This document shows, piece after piece, positions 1-10,541 of a DNA stretch of 64,000 nucleotides. Below the pieces are notes generated by a model. The model saw only the letters and a list, made by a program, of their open reading frames with translations, did not search any database and was not told the DNA's origin. The stretch's first letter is position 1. Every line of letters starts with the position of its first letter. The stretch covers positions 1,123,001 to 1,187,000 of the forward strand of contig NZ_JAATJC010000001.1 in assembly GCF_011927725.1 (NCBI RefSeq). The letters are read 5' to 3'. The translations under genes were made by a program, and so were the position numbers. Source of the DNA: Sphingomonas kaistensis (GTDB taxonomy: Bacteria; Pseudomonadota; Alphaproteobacteria; Sphingomonadales; Sphingomonadaceae).

Positions 1-243
1 GCCCAGCAGATAGTCGACCGTCACCGAGATCGGCTTGGGGTGGAGGTCGCGGCCCCGGAGCGCGAGCGACAGTTCGCCATAAGCCGCGAATTCCAGCAGG
101 CCGGCGATCGCCCCGCCGTGAAGATAGCCGGGGCGCCCGACCACGTCGTCGTGAAAGGGCATCACGAACAGGGTCTGCCCGTCCTCGCCCTGCTCGGTTC
201 GCAGCTGAAGCAGTTCGGCATAGGGCGGGAGGCTGTCGTTCAT
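1..243 (-). CDS. PaaI-like hotdog-fold thioesterase, 3' part missing
   Basis: The first 81 codons of a gene read leftward out of the window. The protein starts MNDSLPPYAELLQLRTEQ and contains GRPGYLHGGAIAGLLEFAAY, the HGG-containing helix entry typical of PaaI/YdiI-type hotdog thioesterases, followed by PISVTVDYL as in the family's central beta strand. Such enzymes hydrolyse acyl-CoA thioesters in the cytoplasm; the substrate cannot be told from sequence. The gene is divergent from the ACP-serine palmitoyltransferase pair, with only 79 bases between the two starts, so the two units share a promoter region. The C-terminal part lies outside the window. Confidence 0.75.
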   Translation of the reverse strand, partial: MNDSLPPYAELLQLRTEQGEDGQTLFVMPFHDDVVGRPGYLHGGAIAGLLEFAAYGELSLALRGRDLHPKPISVTVDYLLG

Positions 244-322
244 TGCCGCCGCCCTAGCGCGACCGTGCCCGGATTTCGCCCCCTTGTTGCGCTTAGAGGG
301 GCAAAACCCTAGCGAGATTGCC

Positions 323-571
323 ATGACCGACCGTGACGAACGAAAGACCCGCATCCACCGCCTGATCGGCGACTTCAACAAGAAGGGCATCGAGGTCGGG
401 GAAGACACGCGCTTCGCCCAGGACCTCGAATGGGACAGCCTGACGGTGATGGACTTCGTGGCTGCGGTCGAGGACGAGTTCGACATCATCATCACCATGA
501 ACAGGGCGGCCGAGATCGAAACCGTCGGTGCACTGATCGACGCGGTCGGCGAGCTCGAGGGACAGGCATGA
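323..571 (+). CDS. Acyl carrier protein of the sphingolipid locus
   Basis: An 82-residue acidic protein with the phosphopantetheine-attachment motif LEWDSLTVMD, the modified serine being Ser39. Length and helix pattern are those of a stand-alone acyl carrier protein. An upstream in-frame ATG at 284 gives 13 extra residues without ACP similarity, so the ATG at 323 is preferred. The stop overlaps the start of the serine palmitoyltransferase gene (ATGA), which implies translational coupling. In Caulobacter and sphingomonads a dedicated ACP beside serine palmitoyltransferase serves bacterial sphingolipid synthesis, probably presenting the acyl chain to the enzyme. This ACP role is inferred from position and not from a residue specific to the function. 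Confidence 0.88.
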   Translation: MTDRDERKTRIHRLIGDFNKKGIEVGEDTRFAQDLEWDSLTVMDFVAAVEDEFDIIITMNRAAEIETVGALIDAVGELEGQA

Positions 572-1827
572 CCGATCCCGGGATCGCCATGGTCGCCGAG
601 CCGGGCAAGGCCGCTCCGCGAGGGACCGCCCCCGACCTGTTCGACAAGTTCCAGCCGCTGATCGACCAGCGTGAGGCTCTGCTGTCGACCGGGCTCACCG
701 ATCCGTTCAACCTCGTCATGGAGCGGGTCGAGAGTCCGACCGTCGCGATCTGCAACGGCAAGCGGACGATCCTACTCGGCACCTATAATTACATGGGTCA
801 GACGTTCGACCCGCAGGTCCTTGCCGCTGGCCACAAGGCGCTCGACGAATATGGCGCGGGCACGACCGGAAGCCGGGTGCTCAATGGCACCTACCAAGGC
901 CACCGCGAGTGCGAGGAAGCGCTCAAGCGTTTTTACGACATGGACCATGCGATGGTCTTCTCGACCGGCTACCAGGCCAATCTCGGGATCATCTCGACGG
1001 TGGCGGGGAAGGACGATTACGTCATCCTCGACATCGACAGCCATGCGTCGATCTACGACGGCTGCGCGCTGGGCAACGCCCAGATCGTCGCCTTCCGCCA
1101 CAATGACGTTGAAGCGCTGGAAAAGCGCCTGAAGCGGCTTCCGGCCGAAGCGGGCAAGCTGGTGGTGCTGGAAGGCGTTTATTCGATGCTCGGCGATACC
1201 GCCCCGCTCAAGGAGATGGTCGCCATATCCAAGGCGCATGGCGCGATGGTGCTGGTCGACGAAGCGCATTCGATGGGCTTTATCGGCCCCAACGGTCGCG
1301 GCGTCGCCGAGGAGCAGGGCGTCCTGGACGACGTCGATTTCGTGATCGGTACCTTTTCCAAGTCGGTCGGGACGGTCGGCGGCTTCTGCGTCTCGAATCA
1401 TCCCAAGTTCGAGATCCTGCGGCTGGTCTGCCGCCCCTACGTCTTCACCGCCTCCCTGCCGCCGAGCGTGGTGGCCACTGCCGCCACCTCGATCGACCTG
1501 CTGCGCGGCGCGGCCGACAAGCGGGCGCACCTGTGGGCCAACAGCCGGCGCCTGCACGGCGGCCTCAAGGACCTTGGCTTCACGCTGGGCACCGAAACCC
1601 CGCAGTCGGCGATCATCGCGGTGATCATGCCCGACCTCGAGCGCGGCGCCGCGATGTGGGAAGCGCTGCTGCAGGAAGGGCTGTACGTGAACCTTGCCCG
1701 GCCGCCGGCGACCCCGGCCGGAATGACCCTGCTGCGCTGCTCGCTTTGCGCGCTGCACAGCGAGGAACAGGTCGGCGAGATCCTCGGCATGTTCGAAGCC
1801 GCAGGCAAGCGCGTCGGGGTTATCTAG
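568..1827 (+). CDS. spt: Serine palmitoyltransferase
   Basis: A 419-residue PLP-dependent alpha-oxoamine synthase that condenses L-serine with a C16 acyl thioester to give 3-ketosphinganine, the first step of sphingolipid synthesis. The sequence follows the soluble Sphingomonas paucimobilis enzyme closely as I recall it: LLGTYNYMG near the N terminus, DSHASIYDGC, VLVDEAHSMGF with the PLP-binding Asp, and GTFSKSVGTVGG carrying the Schiff-base lysine at residue 265. The C-terminal ARPPATPAG segment also fits. The related enzymes KBL, BioF and ALAS are less likely given this detailed match and the adjacent ACP. The start is the ATG overlapping the ACP stop; an upstream in-frame ATG at 430 would merely read through the ACP gene. 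The 3' end overlaps the convergent protease gene by 8 bases. Confidence 0.95.
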   Translation: MTDPGIAMVAEPGKAAPRGTAPDLFDKFQPLIDQREALLSTGLTDPFNLVMERVESPTVAICNGKRTILLGTYNYMGQTFDPQVLAAGHKALDEYGAGTTGSRVLNGTYQGHRECEEALKRFYDMDHAMVFSTGYQANLGIISTVAGKDDYVILDIDSHASIYDGCALGNAQIVAFRHNDVEALEKRLKRLPAEAGKLVVLEGVYSMLGDTAPLKEMVAISKAHGAMVLVDEAHSMGFIGPNGRGVAEEQGVLDDVDFVIGTFSKSVGTVGGFCVSNHPKFEILRLVCRPYVFTASLPPSVVATAATSIDLLRGAADKRAHLWANSRRLHGGLKDLGFTLGTETPQSAIIAVIMPDLERGAAMWEALLQEGLYVNLARPPATPAGMTLLRCSLCALHSEEQVGEILGMFEAAGKRVGVI

Positions 1828-3013
1828 CCGTCAGCAGCCGCCAGCCGTCAGGCAGGTAATCGACGCTCTGGTAATAGGAAAAGGCGCAGCCGCCGCTGGC
1901 GGTATAGGCGCCGCCCTTGAGCGTGCCGTAGGCGACGGAGCCGAGGAAGATCGGCGCGCCGCTGTCGCCGCGGCGGCATTCGGGGCCACGCATTGTCACC
2001 CAGCTCGAGGTGCACAGGCCCCCGCACAGGTCGCCGGGCGGTGCGAAGTCGGTCAGCTCGACCTCCGAGCAGGCATAGCCCGAGCTTTCGCCGCGAAGGC
2101 ACAGCCAGTCGCCCGGCCGGGTCATCGGGCGGGTCGCCCAGGTCGTGATCGGGCGCACGACCTTCTTGTCGCGGTCACTGAAGACCAGCGGTTCGGCGGG
2201 ACCGATCCCGCCGTGGATCTGCATGTCGTTCTGCGCCGCGCCCCACGCGCCAAGCATCGGCAGCAGCCGTTCCTCGCCATCGGGCGCGCGCCAGTGGAGC
2301 GTGTCGGGGCAATGTGCGGCGGTGGTGATCCCAAGCTTGCCGGCGGGATCGCGCACGACGAAGCCGGTGGTGCAGCGGAAGCGGCGTCCTTCGGCATTTG
2401 GCCCCTCGACCCGCCCCCCGCCGATCGCCGCGCTGTCGACCAGCACGGCGTCGAGCCGGCGCACCCGGACCGGCAGACCAAGTCGCGCGGCCAGCAGCGT
2501 CTCCACCTCGCTTGCGGCCCGCGCGTCGCTGCCGGGGCGCTGCATCACCACCAGCCCGCCGGTCCGCGGATCGACCCCGGCGCCGCGATAGCCCTGGATC
2601 AATTGCGGCAGCAGGTAGCGATACTGGTCGAGCAGGCGCACGCCGGTGATCCGGGTCGCCGCGGCGTCGGTGGTGAATCGCACCGGAATCTGCAGGCCGC
2701 CCGCCGCTTCGATCGTGTCGGCCGGTTGCTCGCCGGGGGTGAGGCGCACCAGCAGGTGCCAGTCGGGGCGATGGACGACGCTGATCGACGCCAGCCGCTC
2801 CCGGTAGCGCACCCGCAGGGCGTCGGTGAGCGCGGTGCTGGCCCGTTGCTGGTCGAGCCGGCGCTGGGCTTCCTCGCCGCTGACCCCGAAGGTCGCGGCA
2901 TAACGATCCGCATCGGACGCCAGCGCCTGTTCGGGCGATAGCCGGACGGGCTCGGCGGCGAGGACCGGGGTCGCGGCGAACAGGCAAATCAGCAGGGCGG
3001 AGCAAAGTCGCAT
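1820..3013 (-). CDS. Secreted trypsin-like serine protease
   Basis: A 397-residue exported protein. MRLCSALLICLFAATPVLAAEP is a signal peptide, which places the start at 3013 rather than at the upstream in-frame ATG at 3202, whose extension is not signal-like. After an approximately 200-residue propeptide-like region comes a chymotrypsin-fold domain with TTAAHCPDT (catalytic His), QNDMQIH (likely catalytic Asp) and RRGDSGAPIF (catalytic Ser with oxyanion-hole Gly). The long pro-region followed by a compact catalytic domain resembles the streptogrisin/alpha-lytic family, in which the pro-region acts as a folding chaperone. That last point is analogy. Several cysteines in the catalytic domain suggest disulfides. 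The gene is divergent from the hybrid kinase and convergent, with overlap, with spt. Confidence 0.82.
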   Translation of the reverse strand: MRLCSALLICLFAATPVLAAEPVRLSPEQALASDADRYAATFGVSGEEAQRRLDQQRASTALTDALRVRYRERLASISVVHRPDWHLLVRLTPGEQPADTIEAAGGLQIPVRFTTDAAATRITGVRLLDQYRYLLPQLIQGYRGAGVDPRTGGLVVMQRPGSDARAASEVETLLAARLGLPVRVRRLDAVLVDSAAIGGGRVEGPNAEGRRFRCTTGFVVRDPAGKLGITTAAHCPDTLHWRAPDGEERLLPMLGAWGAAQNDMQIHGGIGPAEPLVFSDRDKKVVRPITTWATRPMTRPGDWLCLRGESSGYACSEVELTDFAPPGDLCGGLCTSSWVTMRGPECRRGDSGAPIFLGSVAYGTLKGGAYTASGGCAFSYYQSVDYLPDGWRLLTAR

Positions 3014-3086
3014 ACGTCCGAATCTGGCACCTCGTACCTGAACGGATGGTTGTGCGGCGCCCTGTCGGGTTCTAGACTGTTTTCCC

Positions 3087-5048
3087 ATGAGGGCGAGGAC
3101 CGACGACAACGGGTTCGACGGAGGGCGCTTCGGGGCTGCTGCCGGTGCGACGGTGGCTGCGCTCATCCTGCTTGGCATGGTGCTTCTGGTCGCGATGAGC
3201 AACCGTGCGCGTGATGCCGCGCTGGAGCGGGAACGCCACGCCTATGACGTGACCCTGCTGGTCCGAACCGTCGACGCGACCATCGCGCGGTCGGAAGCCG
3301 CACTGGGGCGCTTCGTGCTCGACGAGGACCTGCAAAGCTCGGGAAGCATCTACATCAACGAGTGGCGGCTTGCCGGAACCCAGTTGCGGCAGCTGGAGCG
3401 TCTGGTCCGCAACGATCCCGACCAGAAACAACGCGTTGCCACGGCTCGCTCGCTCTACGACCGCCAGGGAGAAAACCTTGGGCGGGTGGCGCAAGCCGCG
3501 GCGGGAGCGCGGGGAGAGGGCGGGATCGGCCTGTTCTACTCGTTCACCCGCGAGGAACAGGACGCACCCAAGCCACTCGGTTCACAGCTGCGGGCCAAAT
3601 TGTCCGAAATTGCCTCGTCCGAACGGGCCGTCCTCCGCAGCAGCATGGAGCAGACGCAATTCTTCTCGGCGCAGGCCGACCGCCTGACCGACTATCTGTC
3701 GTGGCTGGGCGTCCTGATCGGGCTTGCGGCGATCGGCCTCGGAATCCTCGCGCTGCAGGCGGTGCGGCAGAATTTCATCGCCCGGCGCGAGGCCGATACG
3801 CTGGAGCAGGCGGTGGCGATGCGGACGCAGGAATTGTCGGCCGCCAACGAGGCGCTGCTGGCCGAGGCCGAAGAGCGCGAGGCGGCCGAATCGCAGCTTC
3901 GCCAGATCCAGAAGATGGAAGCCGTCGGCCAGCTGACCGGTGGCATCGCGCACGACTTCAACAACATGCTGGCGGTGGTGGTCGGCGGCATCGACCTTGC
4001 CCGCCGCCGGCTCGGCGGACCCAAGCGTGAGGTCATGCAGCACCTTAACAATGCGATGGACGGGGCGACCCGCGCCGCCGCGCTGACCCGCCGCCTGCTG
4101 AGCTTCGCCCGCGCCGAGCCGCTGTTGCCCGAACGCGTCCTGCCGACCGACCTGGTGCGCGGATTGACCGACCTTCTCGACCGGACGCTGGGCGAGCGGA
4201 TCACGGTCAATGTCGACACCAGCGGCGAATGGCCGATCTTCGTCGATCCCCACCAGCTCGAGAATGCGCTGCTCAATCTCGCGGTCAACGGGCGCGACGC
4301 GATGGAGGGCGAGGGCGTCATCACCATCGCCACCAGCGACATTCCGCTGACCGACGGCGAGGTCGGCGACCTGCCCGCCGGGGATTATATCCGGATCGCG
4401 GTGGCCGATACCGGCAGCGGCATGAGCGAAGAGGTCCAGCGCCGCGCCTTCGAACCCTTCTTCACCACCAAGGAGGTCGGCAAGGGCACCGGCCTCGGCC
4501 TCAGCCAGATCTTCGGCTTCGCGCGGCAGTCGGGCGGCGAAGTGGCGATCGACAGCGCGGTCGGTGTCGGAACCGTGGTCAGCCTTTACCTTCCCCGCTG
4601 CCACGCCCAGCCGGCGGAAGTGCGGCTGCATCCGACCTTCAGCGGCCAGTTCAACAGCGAAATGGCGGCGGGGCACCGCGGCGCCCGGATCCTGCTGGTC
4701 GAGGACGATCCTCGCGTCCGCAGCGCCACCATCGAAGCGCTCGAGGACCTCGACTACGAGCCGCTCGCCTGCGCCAACGCCGAGGAAGCGCTGGCGGCCT
4801 TCGAGAGCCAGGTCTTCGACCTCGTCATCAGCGACGTCATCATGCCCGGCATGACCGGTCCCGAACTCGTGCGGAACCTGAAGCGCCGCTATCCCGAGCT
4901 CGGCGTCCTATTCGTGACCGGCTATGTCGGTGACGGCGAGGGCGAGGACCTGAAGGGCCACGAACTCTTGCGCAAGCCGTTCACCGTCGCGGCCTTGCAG
5001 GATGCGGTGGCCGCGGCGCTTGGTCGGGCCGAGGTGCGCGCGGCGTAA
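3087..5048 (+). CDS. Membrane hybrid sensor histidine kinase with C-terminal receiver
   Basis: A 653-residue protein. A transmembrane helix at about residues 17-37 and a second at about 205-226 enclose a helical periplasmic sensor of about 165 residues, CHASE3-like in size and predicted helix content. A short coiled-coil linker leads to the dimerisation box [13 protein letters not shown] with phospho-acceptor His289. The ATPase domain (about 395-510) has an N box with [24 protein letters not shown] and [10 protein letters not shown] receiver domain (about 533-648) starts [10 protein letters not shown] and has phospho-acceptor Asp583 in [10 protein letters not shown] and the conserved Lys in LLRKPFT. 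The signal sensed is unknown and no DNA-binding output partner lies beside it. It ends only 9 bases before the convergent DUF72 gene. Confidence 0.9.
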   Translation: MRARTDDNGFDGGRFGAAAGATVAALILLGMVLLVAMSNRARDAALERERHAYDVTLLVRTVDATIARSEAALGRFVLDEDLQSSGSIYINEWRLAGTQLRQLERLVRNDPDQKQRVATARSLYDRQGENLGRVAQAAAGARGEGGIGLFYSFTREEQDAPKPLGSQLRAKLSEIASSERAVLRSSMEQTQFFSAQADRLTDYLSWLGVLIGLAAIGLGILALQAVRQNFIARREADTLEQAVAMRTQELSAANEALLAEAEEREAAESQLRQIQKMEAVGQLTGGIAHDFNNMLAVVVGGIDLARRRLGGPKREVMQHLNNAMDGATRAAALTRRLLSFARAEPLLPERVLPTDLVRGLTDLLDRTLGERITVNVDTSGEWPIFVDPHQLENALLNLAVNGRDAMEGEGVITIATSDIPLTDGEVGDLPAGDYIRIAVADTGSGMSEEVQRRAFEPFFTTKEVGKGTGLGLSQIFGFARQSGGEVAIDSAVGVGTVVSLYLPRCHAQPAEVRLHPTFSGQFNSEMAAGHRGARILLVEDDPRVRSATIEALEDLDYEPLACANAEEALAAFESQVFDLVISDVIMPGMTGPELVRNLKRRYPELGVLFVTGYVGDGEGEDLKGHELLRKPFTVAALQDAVAAALGRAEVRAA

Positions 5049-5057
5049 CGAGCGTTA

Positions 5058-5794
5058 CTAGTCCCCGAGACGCGCGATCAGGGCCTGGGCCGCGGCCGGA
5101 TTGCGGATCTTGGCGCCCGCGACGAAGTAGATGAAGACGTCGCGACCGCCTTTGGCCCAGGCCCGGGCCTGCTTCGCCCAGCCCTCGAGGGCCGCTTCGT
5201 CATAGCCCCTCTCGATGTCCTCGGCGCTGCGCTGAAGCCGGGCGTAGGTGAAATCGGCGGTCTGTTCCTCGATACGCGGGAACTGCTCGTGGTCGACGAA
5301 CACCACCGCCATGTTGCGCGCCCGGGCGAGGTCGAGAAAGGCGGGATCGGCGAAGCTGGGGTGCCGCACCTCGAGCGCGTGACGCAGCGGCACGCCATCC
5401 TGCGCATCGGGGATGAGGTCGAGAAAACGGGCGAAGTCGTCGCGCTCGAACGCCTTGGTGTCGGCGAACTGCCAGTTGATCGGGCCCAGCCTGTCCCCGA
5501 GTGCGGTGAAGCCCTGGCCGAGAAAGGTCGCGATCGACCCGCCGCTCTCGGCCAGCACCTTGCGGACGGTGGAGTAGCGCGAGGCCTTGAGGCTGAACTG
5601 GAAGCCGGCCGGAGCCGCCTCGGCCCACTTGCGCCAGCTTTCCGGCTTCTGGCGTCCGTAGGACGTCGCGTTGATCTCGATCCCGGTCAGGTGCCGGGCG
5701 GCATAATCAAGCTCGCGTCGGTGGGCGAGGCCCTCGGGATAGAAGGTCCCGCGCCACGGCTCGAACGTCCAGCCGCCGACCCCGACGCGGATCG

Positions 5795-5798
<4 letters not shown>
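5058..5798 (-). CDS. DUF72 (YecE-like) family protein
   Basis: A 246-residue cytoplasmic protein opening with [21 protein letters not shown]. The GxxGW...W...FYP motif is the hallmark of the DUF72/YecE family, which adopts a TIM-barrel-like fold. Further family features are [19 protein letters not shown] and ALEVRHPSF. The biochemical role of the family is not established. The start is a GTG overlapping the purL stop (GTGA), so it is probably cotranscribed and translationally coupled with purL as the distal gene of a two-gene minus-strand operon. Confidence 0.9.
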
Positions 5799-8020
<2,222 letters not shown>

Positions 8021-8366
8021 GGATCGGCGCCTTAGCCGGGAGTGGCGGATTGGCCAATCCATCGCGATGAAACTGTCGCGGGGGTCCGGGTCGGTGCTCG
8101 CCCCGCAGGGCCGACTCGGGGTGCCCGGATGCGTCCGAGTCGCGGGAAAGTTGGCGCCGATTCGGTGGCGATCGGCCCGCTCGCAAGCTTTTGGCGGGAT
8201 CCGGCGGCGCTCAGGGCGCCATGACTCGAAACCTTCTGATTCAGGTACTTACGAAAGCCCCGCCCAACGCCGTCCCGAATCAGTACAAGGCTATTCTCAG
8301 AAAGTTGCCAGCTACTTAGTTAACATTTATTTAAGCTACGAATCGCCGAAAACAGGGGAAGACCAG
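8021..8366. promoter_or_regulatory. Divergent purL / PEPxxWA-CTERM intergenic region with GANTC cluster
   Basis: No credible gene lies here. The region holds seven GANTC sites, at 8113, 8137, 8159, 8223, 8238, 8277 and 8340. GANTC is the recognition sequence of the alphaproteobacterial cell-cycle methyltransferase CcrM. The arms CGACTCGG (8112-8119) and CCGAGTCG (8135-8142) form a perfect inverted repeat, each containing a GANTC. A CtrA-type box lies at 8320-8334 and the stretch 8310-8340 is distinctly AT-rich compared with its surroundings. I infer cell-cycle-linked control of the rightward gene; purL may share it. Confidence 0.6.
8320..8334 (+). promoter_or_regulatory. Perfect CtrA box (TTAA-N7-TTAA)
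   Basis: TTAACATTTATTTAA matches the full CtrA consensus TTAA-N7-TTAA exactly. It lies 32 bases upstream of the ATG of the PEPxxWA-CTERM gene, close enough to overlap its promoter. TTAA is rare in this GC-rich window, so a chance full match is unlikely. Binding by CtrA is inferred. Confidence 0.65.
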
Positions 8367-8957
8367 ATGAAGATGCGTGCAAAACTGTTGGTGGCCTGTG
8401 CCGCCCTTGCTGCGGCAGCTCCTGCCAATGCGGCGTTTGTCACCGGCCAGATCAGCGTCGGCGGTCTCGCCACCCCGATCGGTTCGAGCGGTTGGTCCGA
8501 TGCCACCGGCGTCGATGCGGCCGGCTCGCTTATCTTCTACGGAGCTGGCACGGGCAGCTTCGCTGGCCTGAATTGCGCGGGTAGCTGCGGCACCATCGCC
8601 GACATTCCCGATCTGTCGACCTTTGCGGCGATCGCCAACTTCCTGACCCTTAACACCAACGGCATCGCGTTCGACCTGAACTCGATCAGCAACATCACGC
8701 GGACCAGCGACGCGCTTGGTGGCACCCTCGCCTTCACCGGCAGCGGCACCATCCGTTTCAACGGCTATGACGCCACGCCGGGCATCTTCTCGTTCACCGC
8801 GCAGGGCAGCAACCTGACCAGCTTCTCGGCCAGCGCCGTGTCGGCCGCCGTGCCGGAGCCGGGCACCTGGGCGCTGATGCTGCTCGGTTTCGGTGCGGTC
8901 GGTTACTCGCTGCGCCGCCGCCGTGCGACCGCTCGGTTCGTGCCGCAGGCCGCCTGA
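8367..8957 (+). CDS. Exported PEPxxWA-CTERM sorting-domain protein
   Basis: A 196-residue protein with signal peptide MKMRAKLLVACAALAAAAPANA and a C-terminal sorting signal: VPEPGTWALMLLGFG followed by a short hydrophobic helix and RRRR. This is the PEPxxWA-CTERM tail found mainly in Sphingomonadales, recognised and cleaved by an exosortase at the inner membrane. The central part is Gly/Ser/Thr/Asn-rich beta-type sequence with a Cys pair (NCAGSCG) and no recognised enzymatic motif. It is probably a surface or matrix protein. The upstream in-frame extension to 7911 runs through purL antisense and is rejected. A CtrA box and GANTC sites precede the gene and a strong terminator follows it. No exosortase gene is in this window. 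Confidence 0.88.
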   Translation: MKMRAKLLVACAALAAAAPANAAFVTGQISVGGLATPIGSSGWSDATGVDAAGSLIFYGAGTGSFAGLNCAGSCGTIADIPDLSTFAAIANFLTLNTNGIAFDLNSISNITRTSDALGGTLAFTGSGTIRFNGYDATPGIFSFTAQGSNLTSFSASAVSAAVPEPGTWALMLLGFGAVGYSLRRRRATARFVPQAA

Positions 8958-8982
8958 AGCATCTGACCATTCTCAGTAGAGG

Positions 8983-9012
8983 GGGGTCCGGCAGCGATGC
9001 CGGGCCCCTTTT
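8983..9012 (+). terminator. Rho-independent terminator after the PEPxxWA-CTERM gene
   Basis: Arms GGGGTCCGGCA (8983-8993) and TGCCGGGCCCC (8998-9008) form an 11-pair stem with one G-T pair and a GCGA tetraloop, followed by TTTT. Confidence 0.88.
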
Positions 9013-9093
9013 GCTATGGGGCTACGCGACGTCCCGCCCTTGAGAATAAGGACATCGACCGGGTGAGCGCCTCGATGCCGGCTTAGCGCAAAC

Positions 9094-9122
9094 AAAAACC
9101 CCGGCCGGTGAGGGCCGGGGTT
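9094..9122 (-). terminator. Rho-independent terminator of the small lipoprotein gene
   Basis: Arms AACCCCGGCC (9097-9106) and GGCCGGGGTT (9113-9122) form a perfect 10-pair stem. On the minus strand the stem is followed by a run of five Ts, placing it just downstream of the gene ending at 9147. Confidence 0.87.
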
Positions 9123-9146
9123 CGGTAATTCGGTGAAACGAAGAGA

Positions 9147-9551
9147 TCAGCCGCGGCAGGTGATGGCGCTCTGGCCTGGGACGGTGACCTGGACGCTGGC
9201 GGCATCCTTGGTGCCGGTGATGCTGCTGCCATCGGGGCCGGTGTAGGGGCCAGTGCCTTCGGCCGGCGCATTGGTGACGGTGGAGGCGATGGTGTCGGCA
9301 CCGACCCGGTAATTGGCGCCGGCGGGCTTGCCGTCGCGCTCGGTCCAGTCGATCTCGACGACCTTGTTGCCGTCGCAGCGATAGGTCTTGCTGGCGGCGA
9401 TCGAGGGCGGAAGCTCGACCTTGGGCGCAGCGGCAAGCTCATTGGCCATGGTGTCTTGGGGGCCCTGCTGGACAATGGTGTGGCCACCATCGTTGCAGGC
9501 GGAAAGGCTCAGTGCGGCGCCGAGCGCCAGGAGGGGGAGGCGGTAGGTCAT
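9147..9551 (-). CDS. Small predicted lipoprotein, function unknown
   Basis: A 134-residue protein whose N terminus MTYRLPLLALGAALSLSACND has a clear lipobox (LSAC), so Cys19 is expected to be lipidated after signal peptidase II cleavage. The mature part has a low-complexity linker and a beta-rich domain with two further cysteines (YRCDG near the middle and TCRG at the C terminus) that could form a disulfide. The pattern KTYRCDGNKVVEIDW...GANYRV resembles small MliC-like C-type-lysozyme inhibitor domains, but the match is too weak to name. The upstream in-frame extension to 10274 overlaps real genes on the other strand and is rejected. It is divergent from the small membrane protein at 9631. 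Confidence 0.72.
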   Translation of the reverse strand: MTYRLPLLALGAALSLSACNDGGHTIVQQGPQDTMANELAAAPKVELPPSIAASKTYRCDGNKVVEIDWTERDGKPAGANYRVGADTIASTVTNAPAEGTGPYTGPDGSSITGTKDAASVQVTVPGQSAITCRG

Positions 9552-9630
9552 GATTCGCCTTTCGCGGGCGCAAGGTGAACGGTCAATGGCGAAGGCTTGC
9601 AAAGACGCGCGATGGGCATAATTTGGTCGC

Positions 9631-9861
9631 ATGGGGGTAGGAGGAACCGCAATCCAGCGTATCCGATATGGCTTGACCGGCCTGGCGTTCGTGTTCGTCA
9701 TGGTCCTCCTCGGCACCGTGATCATCCGCAGCGGCGAGGATCCGGTCAGCAACGCTGCCGCCAACAATGTCGTCGAAGCCCCGAGCGATCCCTTGGGCGA
9801 GCTTGGCGTCGCGCCTGGCCCCGGCACCGAGAACGAGGCGGGCGCCGCGCCCCAGCGCTGA
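9631..9861 (+). CDS. Small single-pass membrane protein, function unknown
   Basis: A 76-residue protein with one predicted membrane helix (LTGLAFVFVMVLLGTVII, about residues 15-32) and an acidic, Ala/Pro-rich C-terminal tail with no recognised domain. The stop overlaps the next start (TGATG), so it is very likely translated together with the GldG-like lipoprotein gene. The pair sits directly upstream of the mraZ promoter region in the same direction as the dcw cluster. I do not recognise a family. Confidence 0.6.
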   Translation: MGVGGTAIQRIRYGLTGLAFVFVMVLLGTVIIRSGEDPVSNAAANNVVEAPSDPLGELGVAPGPGTENEAGAAPQR

Positions 9862-10541
9862 TGCGGCTGGCCTGCCTGCTGCTGGTCGCGGCACTCTGCT
9901 CCTGCCGCGGTGGAAGCCAGCCCGCCGCCTCGACCGACAAGCCCGAGCTTGCACTGCTGAGCAGCCTCCCGATCGCCTTTGGCGAAAGCTTCGGCCTCGA
10001 CCAGCAGCGCAGTCCGCTGCTGCAGGACCTCGAAGGGCAATTCACCGTCGTTCCCGTGGACGGCCCCGAACAGCTCACGGTCGATGGACTGCTGCTGGCA
10101 GCGCAGCCGCAGGCGCTGACCGCCGAACGCCTGGTCGCGCTCGACCGGTGGGTGAGGGCCGGCGGACGGCTGGTGTTGCTGGCTGACCCCGTGCTGCGGC
10201 TGGAAAGCAGCCATCCCCTCGGCGATCGCTTCCATCCGCCGCTCCGCTATCCCGATACCGGGCTGCTCAAACATTGGGGTCTGACCCTCGATGACGCCGT
10301 CGACCAGCGCGCCGACGAGGCGGCTGTGGACCTTGGGCGCGGAATCCGGCTGCAGGCCGCTGGACTGGGATCGCTGACCAGGGCGGGGGGAGCCTGCACC
10401 CTGTCACCGACCCGGGCCGTGGCGCGGTGCCGGATCGGCAAGGGGTATGCGACCGTAGTGGCCGACGCCGACTTCGCGATGTCGGCGGATCAGGACGACC
10501 GCGCGGCCGTCATCGCCCTGCTGAACGAACTGCGCCGCTGA
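9861..10541 (+). CDS. GldG-like (ABC_transp_aux) putative lipoprotein
   Basis: A 226-residue protein starting MRLACLLLVAALCSCRGG, a signal peptide with a lipobox-like CSC or LCSC. The body contains LVALDRWVRAGGRLVLLADP and HPLGDR, followed by a GLLKHWGL segment. That is the pattern of the auxiliary domain of ABC transporters related to gliding-motility GldG: alpha/beta class, with a 'GG-lllDP' strand. No ABC ATPase or permease is adjacent, so a transport role is unsupported here. The start overlaps the stop of the preceding small membrane protein gene by one base. The gene ends 343 bases before mraZ. Family assignment is by motif recognition only. Confidence 0.62.
   Translation: MRLACLLLVAALCSCRGGSQPAASTDKPELALLSSLPIAFGESFGLDQQRSPLLQDLEGQFTVVPVDGPEQLTVDGLLLAAQPQALTAERLVALDRWVRAGGRLVLLADPVLRLESSHPLGDRFHPPLRYPDTGLLKHWGLTLDDAVDQRADEAAVDLGRGIRLQAAGLGSLTRAGGACTLSPTRAVARCRIGKGYATVVADADFAMSADQDDRAAVIALLNELRR

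Noticed and set aside
8042..8224. 60-codon frame in the purL upstream region as a small gene
   Set aside because: No ribosome-binding site or domain, and it lies across the GANTC sites and inverted repeat.
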